Assembly: GCA_003517285.1 (NCBI GenBank)
Contig: DPAW01000162.1
Span: forward strand, 1 to 5,165
Reading direction: 5' to 3'
Source of the DNA: Verrucomicrobiales bacterium
GTDB lineage: Bacteria; Verrucomicrobiota; Verrucomicrobiia; Limisphaerales; UBA1100
Length of the DNA: 5,165 bases
The position numbers were made by a program, and so were the translations under genes. Of the stretch, positions 1 to 5,165 are shown piece after piece. Position 1 is the first letter of the stretch. Every line of letters starts with the position of its first letter. The notes under the pieces were generated by a model. It was not told the DNA's origin. It was given only the letters and a program-made list of their open reading frames with translations, and ran no database searches.

Positions 1-1
1 G

Positions 2-1105
2 GCGGTGAACAATTTCCTCGGCATACACCGCTACGATGCGGCGTTTCAAATTAAGGTTGGTGCCTGGACGCGCAATCACCGCCGCTACGCCTACGGTAAT
101 GTGCTTACCTGGAAACATCTCACGCAGAACAATCGTTTCCGAGAAACGCCCAACGGCCTCCGGATGCTTTCAGATAACAAGGGCATCAGCTGGCACAGTG
201 GCGCCTACGGGGTGGAGACCTCCGAGCATGTTTTGGGCGCGTGGCAGATTTATCAGCACACTGGTGATGTGCAGTTCCTCAAGGCGTGCTACGAAGGGCA
301 CTTCGCCAAGCTGTACGAGAAACGACTGCCTGGGTTTGCGATGAACACCTTTGAGGTAGCCGACACGCTCGTAAAGATGGCCCGCCTGACCGGTAACGAG
401 GCCGATGTGCCAAATTGGAACCAGCTCGTGCGCCGCGATGACCCCAAGCACGTGCGGCTGATGTTCGATCAACGCTGGGAAGCCAACGCGGTACCGAACT
501 TTTTTGCCGCGCCCAGTAACCGCATGCTCATGACCACCGCCTTCTGGTGTATGCGCTCGCCGCATTTCCCAAACGAATACGCCAAGCGTATGGTTCATGC
601 CTGGGCGCTTGACCGCCACAAAGGATTCTACGGCGCCTTTTTCCCACTGGCCATGGCCAAGCAATCGATGACGCAGTTTAAATCACAGGACGATCACGCC
701 TTCGGTTACACGCCCGACACCGCCTACTTTACCCTCGACGGGATGTTTCGCCAGCGCCTCAAAAAAGAAGCCACCGACCTCACGCTCAATCATCTCATCC
801 ATTACAACTATCATCCGCAGTGGAAAATCCCCATGGCACCCGAGGCCTACCGTCGCGATCTCAGTTTGTTTGGCGATCAGTACTCCAACTTTAACGCGGG
901 CAAAATTCTACTCTACCTCGAGGGCCTTGCCGGCCTGTATTATTCCATCCCCGATAAACAACTAACCCTCCAACCCGCACTCCCTAAGGCGTGGGACTGG
1001 ATGGAACTCCGCCTGCCTATCGCAGGTCAATGGACTCAGATTAGCTATCGACATGACGGAGTCCAAACTAGCGGTAGCCCATTTCCGGTAGTGGTGCTTG
1101 AGTAA
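2..1105 (+). CDS. Six-hairpin glycosidase-like protein, C-terminal part (5' partial)
   Basis: The reading frame is open from the left edge to TAA at 1103-1105, so only the C-terminal ~367 residues are present. A GTG at 5 could formally start it, but the protein there is already mid-domain and the family usually exceeds 600 residues, so I read it as truncated by the window edge. Counting from that GTG, residues ~60-260 show paired helical segments rich in aromatics (WHSGAYGVE near 63-71, HTGDVQFLKACYEGHF at 85-100, DDHAFGYTPDTAYFTLDG at 229-246), as in (alpha/alpha)6 toroid glycosidases. Residues ~318-350 (QLTLQPALPKAWDWMELRLP and following) resemble the C-terminal beta-sandwich of GH65/GH95-type enzymes. 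The likely role is hydrolysis of a glycosidic bond in a polysaccharide. I cannot name the family, the substrate or the catalytic acid. The sulfatase two genes downstream supports glycan degradation. There is no visible frameshift. Confidence is high for a gene and moderate for the superfamily. Confidence 0.7.
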   Translation, partial: AVNNFLGIHRYDAAFQIKVGAWTRNHRRYAYGNVLTWKHLTQNNRFRETPNGLRMLSDNKGISWHSGAYGVETSEHVLGAWQIYQHTGDVQFLKACYEGHFAKLYEKRLPGFAMNTFEVADTLVKMARLTGNEADVPNWNQLVRRDDPKHVRLMFDQRWEANAVPNFFAAPSNRMLMTTAFWCMRSPHFPNEYAKRMVHAWALDRHKGFYGAFFPLAMAKQSMTQFKSQDDHAFGYTPDTAYFTLDGMFRQRLKKEATDLTLNHLIHYNYHPQWKIPMAPEAYRRDLSLFGDQYSNFNAGKILLYLEGLAGLYYSIPDKQLTLQPALPKAWDWMELRLPIAGQWTQISYRHDGVQTSGSPFPVVVLE

Positions 1106-1161
1106 GCCTCCGCTCTTGCATCCGGTGGCTTACGGCGTACACTCCATCAACCCGTTTACCG

Positions 1162-2232
1162 ATGAAGACCCCTCATTCCCGTCGTCAATTTCTTGCCACC
1201 TCTACGGCGGTCGTCGCTATGCCACAGCTGTTGCTGGCCAACAAAACTCCCAAGCAGGTCATCATCGGCAAAGGGGAACACCAGTACGAGGTGCAGCACG
1301 GCTTCGCGCAATTGCCAGCCAAGTACTCATGGCAGACCACTCATAATGTGGCCGTGGATACCGAGGGCTTGCTGTACGTCATTCATGAAGGTCGGCAAAA
1401 CTTGAAGGATCATCCGTCCATTTTTGTGTTCGATCAAAAGGGCAAATTCATTCGCGCCTTCGGTAATCAATTCCAGGGCGGCGGCCACGGCATCGAGGTG
1501 CGGACCGAGGGCAAGGAGCAGTTCCTTTACGTGTGCGCCTACCAAAACGTGAAGGCATTCGCTAAGCTCACGCTCAAGGGCGAGAAGGTTTGGGAAAAAT
1601 ACGCACCGATGGACAGCGGCGTATACCGAAAGGACGAGGACACCAAACGTATCAAGCGGTGGGGACGTGATGCGTTTATGCCGACCAATTTTGCCTTCCT
1701 CAACGACGGCGGATTTCTACTGGCTGATGGTTACGGCTCGTTTTACGTGCATCGCTACGACAAGGCCGGCAACTGGGTGTCCAAGTTCGGCGGTCCGGGT
1801 AAGGGCGAAGGGAAATTTGCCACACCGCACGGCATTTGGATCGATCGCCGGCCGGGCCGCGAGGAACGCGTGGTGGTCTGCGATCGCGCCCATCACACCC
1901 TGCAATACCTCACGCTGGACGGCAAATATCTCGAGACCCTGTCCGGCTATGGGTTGCCGGCCAACTTGGATTCCCACAAAAATCTCTTGCTCGTGCCCGA
2001 GCTCCACGCGCGCGTGACCTTACTAGGCGACAACAACAAAGTCGTCGCCCGCCTCGGCGATGATGTCGAGGGCGTGGTGAAGCAGAAGAAGGTGAACCGC
2101 GGCAAGCCCGAGACGTGGGTCGCCGGCAAATTCGTTCATCCCCACGACGCCTGCTTCGACAACGACGGTAACATCATCGTCGCCGAATGGGTCGCCACCG
2201 GGCGTGTGAGTCGTTTGAAAAAGGTTAGCTGA
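1162..2232 (+). CDS. Tat-exported NHL-repeat beta-propeller protein, peptidylglycine alpha-amidating lyase (PAL)-like
   Basis: This 356-residue protein begins with a twin-arginine signal (SRRQFLA at residues 6-12, then a hydrophobic stretch to ~26), so export of a folded protein by the Tat route is expected. The rest looks like about six NHL-type blades, near 61-100, 108-145, 173-210, 220-262, 265-300 and 324-353, each with a 'H/P-x-x-hydrophobic-D-x-x-G' entry and a 'Y/F-D-x-x-G-K' exit. The 173-255 segment resembles PAL, which cleaves alpha-hydroxyglycine peptides: ADGYGS (188-193), ATPHGIWID (220-228), CDRAHHT (240-246), plus HPHDA at 326-330. From family knowledge these match the catalytic Tyr, zinc His, Arg and His-Asp positions. 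A true amidating role is unlikely here; bacterial relatives have no assigned substrate. The ATG at 1162 is chosen because the signal peptide follows it directly, although no clear Shine-Dalgarno sequence precedes it. Its stop shares one base with the sulfatase start, so the two are probably translated together. Confidence 0.85.
   Translation: MKTPHSRRQFLATSTAVVAMPQLLLANKTPKQVIIGKGEHQYEVQHGFAQLPAKYSWQTTHNVAVDTEGLLYVIHEGRQNLKDHPSIFVFDQKGKFIRAFGNQFQGGGHGIEVRTEGKEQFLYVCAYQNVKAFAKLTLKGEKVWEKYAPMDSGVYRKDEDTKRIKRWGRDAFMPTNFAFLNDGGFLLADGYGSFYVHRYDKAGNWVSKFGGPGKGEGKFATPHGIWIDRRPGREERVVVCDRAHHTLQYLTLDGKYLETLSGYGLPANLDSHKNLLLVPELHARVTLLGDNNKVVARLGDDVEGVVKQKKVNRGKPETWVAGKFVHPHDACFDNDGNIIVAEWVATGRVSRLKKVS
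2217..2224 (+). promoter_or_regulatory. Weak Shine-Dalgarno-like site for the sulfatase
   Basis: The purine run GAAAAAGG lies inside the end of the propeller gene and ends seven bases before the sulfatase ATG at 2232. It is only a partial match to an anti-16S site. Because the start overlaps the upstream stop (TGATG), translational coupling may matter more than this site. Confidence 0.4.
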
Positions 2233-3563
2233 TGCGTTTGTTTCTTGCTGCGTTCGTCATCTTTGTTGGGGCACTGAAACTTCAGGCTGCGCCACCTAAC
2301 ATTGTCCTAATTCTTGCTGATGATATGGGTTATGGCGATCTCGGTTGCTATGGCCATCCGAAGGCGAAAACTCCGATTATTGACCGTCTTGCGAAGGAGG
2401 GCGTGCGGTTTACGCAGCATTATTCCAACGGAACGGAGTGCAGCCCTACGCGTACGGCGTTACTGACGGGGCGTTATCCTCAATGGGCCGGCGGACTTGA
2501 ATGCGCTATCGGCACTGGAAATGTGGGTCGGTATGATGATGCCATTCTCTTGGCTGATCGTCGACAACTCGGGTTACCAGCTGAACAGGTCGTCTTGCCG
2601 GGTGAGTTGAAAAAGGCCGGCTATGTTACGGGGATTTTCGGCAAGTGGCACTTGGGTTATGAGCCACACTTCAATCCGATAGAACATGGCTGGGACGAAT
2701 TTTTCGGTTATCTAGGCGGTAATGTACATTACTTCAACCACCGTGAAACAAGTGATTTACACGTTCTCTTTCGTGGTCGTTTACCGGTGCATTCAGAGGG
2801 GTATATGACACATCTGATTACGGGGTCTTCCACCGACTTCATTGCACGCAATAAAAACAAACCGTTCTTTTTGTTTGTCTCCCACGAAAGCCCACACTTT
2901 CCCTTTCAAGGCCCGAAGGACGTAGATAAAAAAATCACCAAGGAAAATTGGATGACCCCCGATCCGGATACTTACGTTGCCATGCTGGAGGATCTCGATT
3001 CCGAGGTCGGTCGCGTGCTGGATTCGCTAAAGCATCATGACCTGGAGCAAAACACGCTGGTGATTTTTGTATCGGACAACGGTGGCTTTGCTCCAGCCGC
3101 CCATATGGGTCCATTACGAGGCGCAAAGAGTACGACACTTGAGGGAGGTATTCGAGTTCCGCTGATCATGCGCTGGCCCGGCAAATTGCCCGCGGGGCAA
3201 GAAAGTAGCCAAGTATGTGCTACATTTGATCTAACCCGTTCGATCCTTAATCTAACCAAAGCAAGGGCGCCTAATAAGCAGTTGGAAGGGATTGATATCG
3301 TGCAGCATCTGGTGGAGCGTAAACCAAATATTCCCCGCACTCTTTTCTGGCGGGGTAAACGGGGTGAGCGAACTTGGTCTGCGGTGCGAGATGGCAACCT
3401 GAAGTTTGTTCGTAAAACCGAAGGTCCAACTGAGGAATGGCTTTTCGATTTGTCTAAGGACCTGGCAGAAGAAACCGATTTGTTGCTTCAACAACCAAAA
3501 GAAGGGGCTCGCCTGAAAGCACTTCTTAATGGGTGGGAAGAAGATATCGTCCCAGTCCGGTAG
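2232..3563 (+). CDS. Secreted type I (S1) sulfatase
   Basis: This 443-residue enzyme hydrolyses sulfate esters, probably on a sulfated polysaccharide or its fragments, after export. Residues 1-20 form a Sec signal peptide ending in LQAA before PPNIVLILADD. Family landmarks are intact: metal-binding DD at 30-31; the formylglycine motif C70-S-P-T-R74 followed by LTGR at 78-81; GKWHLG at 137-142 (Lys138, His140); HESPHFP at 218-224; SDNGG at 281-285; and GAKSTTLEGGIRVP at 297-310 (Lys298/299 region, EGG). The length is typical for S1 enzymes. Cys70 must be converted to formylglycine by a separate activating enzyme that is not in this window. The motif has Thr where the Pfam signature usually has Ser or Ala, a tolerated variant. 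The sulfate-ester substrate cannot be read from sequence. The ATG overlaps the previous TGA by one base, indicating operon membership with the propeller gene. The TAG stop is at 3561-3563. Stand-alone confidence in the family is very high. Confidence 0.96.
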   Translation: MRLFLAAFVIFVGALKLQAAPPNIVLILADDMGYGDLGCYGHPKAKTPIIDRLAKEGVRFTQHYSNGTECSPTRTALLTGRYPQWAGGLECAIGTGNVGRYDDAILLADRRQLGLPAEQVVLPGELKKAGYVTGIFGKWHLGYEPHFNPIEHGWDEFFGYLGGNVHYFNHRETSDLHVLFRGRLPVHSEGYMTHLITGSSTDFIARNKNKPFFLFVSHESPHFPFQGPKDVDKKITKENWMTPDPDTYVAMLEDLDSEVGRVLDSLKHHDLEQNTLVIFVSDNGGFAPAAHMGPLRGAKSTTLEGGIRVPLIMRWPGKLPAGQESSQVCATFDLTRSILNLTKARAPNKQLEGIDIVQHLVERKPNIPRTLFWRGKRGERTWSAVRDGNLKFVRKTEGPTEEWLFDLSKDLAEETDLLLQQPKEGARLKALLNGWEEDIVPVR

Positions 3564-3585
3564 ATCTTCACTTTCTGTTTCATTT

Positions 3586-3602
3586 CCATTTATCCCAAAT
3601 GG
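3586..3602 (+). terminator. Short inverted repeat, possible weak terminator after the sulfatase
   Basis: CCATTT (3586-3591) and AAATGG (3597-3602) form a perfect six-base stem with a five-base loop, ATCCC. A run of five T's follows at 3610-3614, seven bases beyond the stem. The stem has only two G-C pairs and the T-run is not adjacent, so intrinsic termination would be weak at best. It sits in the only gap between the sulfatase and the oxidoreductase, where the composition also changes. Confidence 0.25.
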
Positions 3603-3620
3603 TGCGAACTTTTTGCGGTT

Positions 3621-4856
3621 TTGAATGGATCAAACAAAAATCATGAAGTTGTCATTGTGGGGGCTGGAATGGCTGGCCTCACCTGTGCTTACTACCTAAG
3701 GAAAGCGGGTCGGTCGGTATATCTGGTTGAGGCTTCAGATCGTGTCGGAGGGCGTTTGCAGACGGACGTATATGCCGGTTACCGTCTTGATCGCGGTTTT
3801 CAGGTCCTACTTACCTCATACCCGGAAGCGAAACTCGTACTTAACTATGATCGCCTAAACTTACATGAGCTTTACCCGGGGGCAACTATCCGTCTTAACG
3901 GGCAGTTCCATGAAATGGCAGATCCTTTCAGGCAACCACTCAAAACATTAAAGACGCTGTGTAATCCAATCGGTAGATTAAGTGACAAAATCAAAGTAGG
4001 ATTTCTCCGACTTGGATTGCTCTCAACCAAAGGTTTTCCAGATGAGTCATCGACCCTAGAAGTTATGCAATCATTGGGCTTCACTGAATCCATGCTGCAA
4101 CATTTTTGGCGCCCTTTTCTCTCAGGGGTTTTTCTTGAGCCCCAACTAAGAACTTCGGTCAGAAAATTTGAAGAGGTTTTTACTCATTTCGCCAATGGTT
4201 CGACCTCCGTTCCCTCCCTAGGAGTGGCTGAAATACCTAAACAATTGGCTGAATTTGTGGGTAATGATCAACTCATGCTTAATACCAAAGCTGAGAAAGT
4301 CTCAGGGGAATCCCTACTATTATCCTCCGGTCAAATTTTGAATGCAAAAGTGATTGTAATCGCCACAGACCAAAAGGCTAATTGTGCTTTAACAGAGACG
4401 GATATGGCCGATGAAGGCCGTACAGGAGTAGCATGTATATATTACGCAATCGATAAACCGATTTCCCAACCGGGTCGCTTGATTCTAAATGCAGATTCGA
4501 ATGGCCCCATAAACAATCTGATGGTTATGCCTGAAGAAGCAGAATACGCGCCGGAGGGAAAATATTTAATAAGCGCTAGCGTAGTTAAAAGAGAGTATTT
4601 TAATGACGCTGACCTAGATCAACTGGTTAGGTTTCAACTTCGAGAATGGTACGGGATAGACCCAAACGAATTACGCCATCTTAAAACATATTTGATACCA
4701 AACCCTGTACCCCCATCTCCATTGCCACGTGATGATAGGAATTGCAAGATTCGTGCCGGGTTATACCGTTGTGGTGACTATATGGGCGTTCCCTCGCTTA
4801 ACACTGCAATGCGTTCAGGACGCCTAGTGGCGGAACAGATCATAAGAGAAGGCTGA
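3621..4856 (+). CDS. FAD-dependent amine-oxidase / phytoene-desaturase-like oxidoreductase (TTG start)
   Basis: This 411-residue flavoprotein carries an N-terminal Rossmann dinucleotide fold: [11 protein letters not shown] at 10-20 (G14-x-G16-x-x-G19), then [14 protein letters not shown] at 34-47, with Glu37 expected to hold the FAD ribose and the GGR motif typical of amine oxidase/protoporphyrinogen oxidase/carotenoid desaturase relatives. LDRGFQVLL follows at 56-64. The C-terminal FAD-closing motif is [10 protein letters not shown] (380-389) plus [10 protein letters not shown] (392-401). Length fits a soluble family member and no signal peptide is seen. The reaction is probably oxidation or desaturation of an unknown substrate; nothing nearby indicates carotenoid or porphyrin synthesis. 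The frame opens after the sulfatase TAG, and TTG at 3621 is its only standard start before the glycine motif. An ATG at 3625 lies one frame off. The gene is AT-richer than genes 1-3. DUF429 follows after two bases, suggesting co-translation. Confidence 0.88.
   Translation: MNGSNKNHEVVIVGAGMAGLTCAYYLRKAGRSVYLVEASDRVGGRLQTDVYAGYRLDRGFQVLLTSYPEAKLVLNYDRLNLHELYPGATIRLNGQFHEMADPFRQPLKTLKTLCNPIGRLSDKIKVGFLRLGLLSTKGFPDESSTLEVMQSLGFTESMLQHFWRPFLSGVFLEPQLRTSVRKFEEVFTHFANGSTSVPSLGVAEIPKQLAEFVGNDQLMLNTKAEKVSGESLLLSSGQILNAKVIVIATDQKANCALTETDMADEGRTGVACIYYAIDKPISQPGRLILNADSNGPINNLMVMPEEAEYAPEGKYLISASVVKREYFNDADLDQLVRFQLREWYGIDPNELRHLKTYLIPNPVPPSPLPRDDRNCKIRAGLYRCGDYMGVPSLNTAMRSGRLVAEQIIREG
4846..4852 (+). 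promoter_or_regulatory. Shine-Dalgarno site supporting the GTG start at 4859
   Basis: GAGAAGG lies within the last codons of the oxidoreductase, six bases before GTG at 4859. It is the best ribosome-binding-site candidate in the window and supports GTG as the start of the downstream gene. Confidence 0.55.
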
Positions 4857-4858
4857 CT

Positions 4859-5165
4859 GTGCTTCATATTCTCGGGGTTGATTTAGCGTGGGGGTACAAG
4901 AATCCGGATGGAATATGTTCTATCAGTATAAAAAGTGGTAAAGCCTGTTTGGAGCAAATTGGATTGTCAAAAGGGGATTTTCAGCTGACTGAATGGATAC
5001 AAAATTATGTCGATCAAGGCAGCGTGCTAGCTATGTTTGATGCCCCTTTGATTTGCCGTAACAAAACTGGGTCACGGCCAGTTGATCGGGCTTCTCATCG
5101 TCTCTTCGGAAAATATAAGGCTGGTTGTTATCCGGTAAACCAGCAGCTTTGTAAGCGGCCTCTGA
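4859..5165 (+). CDS. DUF429 family protein, predicted RNase H-fold nuclease (3' partial)
   Basis: A frame opening with GTG at 4859 continues without a stop for 102 codons to the right edge. The translation starts LHILGVDLAWG and includes the block FDAPLICRNKTGSRPVDR at residues 60-77, then ASHRLFGKYKAGCYPVN at 78-94. These are hallmarks of DUF429: the early GVDLA strand with an acidic residue (Asp8), the DAP-loop (Asp61) followed by N-x-x-G-x-R-P-x-D, and the AG-x-YP-x-N stretch. The family is predicted to have an RNase H-like fold and nuclease activity; its biological role is not established. No ATG is available upstream, and the start is backed by GAGAAGG six bases before it. It follows the oxidoreductase stop by two bases, so the two are very likely in one transcript. 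Cysteines 20, 30, 66, 90 and 98 have no obvious spacing pattern. The C-terminal half, including any third acidic catalytic residue, lies outside the window. Confidence 0.85.
   Translation, partial: MLHILGVDLAWGYKNPDGICSISIKSGKACLEQIGLSKGDFQLTEWIQNYVDQGSVLAMFDAPLICRNKTGSRPVDRASHRLFGKYKAGCYPVNQQLCKRPL

Noticed and set aside
5..7. GTG at 5 as the true start of the first gene.
   Set aside because: The frame is open to the window edge, the protein begins mid-domain, and too little upstream sequence exists to show a ribosome binding site.
1106..1129. Possible hairpin just after the glycosidase stop (GCCTCCG / CGGTGGC with a ten-base loop).
   Set aside because: The stem has a central T-T mismatch, a large loop and no T-run after it, so it does not look like a terminator, and the genes on either side appear to be in one cluster.
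1116..1143. TTGCAT and TACACT spaced 16 bases apart, upstream of the propeller gene, as a sigma-70-like promoter.
   Set aside because: Only three and four of six bases match consensus, which is expected by chance in a gap like this.
1098..1346. An 82-codon + strand frame overlapping the glycosidase end and the propeller start.
   Set aside because: It overlaps the well-supported propeller gene in another frame and encodes no recognisable motif.
3035..3397. A 120-codon minus-strand frame within the sulfatase.
   Set aside because: It lies entirely antisense to conserved sulfatase coding sequence and shows no independent protein signature.
3561..3623. Sulfatase and oxidoreductase lie in the same frame with only one TAG between them, suggesting a readthrough fusion.
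   Set aside because: One in three neighbouring gene pairs share a frame by chance; both proteins are complete at family-typical lengths and one is secreted while the other looks cytoplasmic.

Overview
The window reads as a compact, single-strand gene cluster from a bacterium of the Planctomycetota-Verrucomicrobiota type. This is an inference from the gene set: a Sec-exported type I sulfatase, a twin-arginine (Tat) exported NHL/beta-propeller protein and a six-hairpin glycosidase side by side, with poorly marked ribosome binding sites. No rRNA, tRNA or phylogenetic marker gene is present to fix the taxonomy.

All five genes are on the + strand. (1) Positions 2-1105 hold the 3' part of a large protein with an (alpha/alpha)6-like domain and a C-terminal beta-sandwich tail, probably a glycoside hydrolase whose 5' end lies outside the window. 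(2) Positions 1162-2232 encode a 356-residue Tat-exported beta-propeller protein resembling peptidyl-alpha-hydroxyglycine alpha-amidating lyase (PAL). (3) Positions 2232-3563 encode a 443-residue secreted sulfatase that keeps its cysteine nucleophile precursor and metal-binding residues; its ATG shares one base with the preceding TGA. (4) Positions 3621-4856 encode a 411-residue FAD-dependent amine-oxidase/phytoene-desaturase-like oxidoreductase, whose only usable in-frame start is a TTG. (5) Positions 4859-5165 hold the first 102 codons of a DUF429 (RNase H-fold predicted nuclease) protein that runs off the right edge and starts with GTG two bases after the preceding stop.

Two functional blocks can be separated. 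Genes 1-3 look like part of an extracellular sulfated-glycan degradation locus: sulfatase plus glycosidase plus an exported propeller lyase-like protein. Genes 4-5 look like a translationally coupled cytoplasmic pair of uncertain role. The base composition falls visibly from the first block to the second (hand counts of G+C per 60-base row: 32 at 241-300, 34 at 1981-2040, 29 at 2881-2940, 23 at 4141-4200, 20 at 4561-4620), which fits a junction between segments of different history.

The intergenic gaps are short (56 bases at 1106-1161 and 57 bases at 3564-3620). I see no RNA genes, CRISPR array, transposon or integration site. The items most worth a second look are the PAL-like active-site residues in the propeller protein, the start-codon/homopolymer ambiguity of the oxidoreductase, and the composition step.
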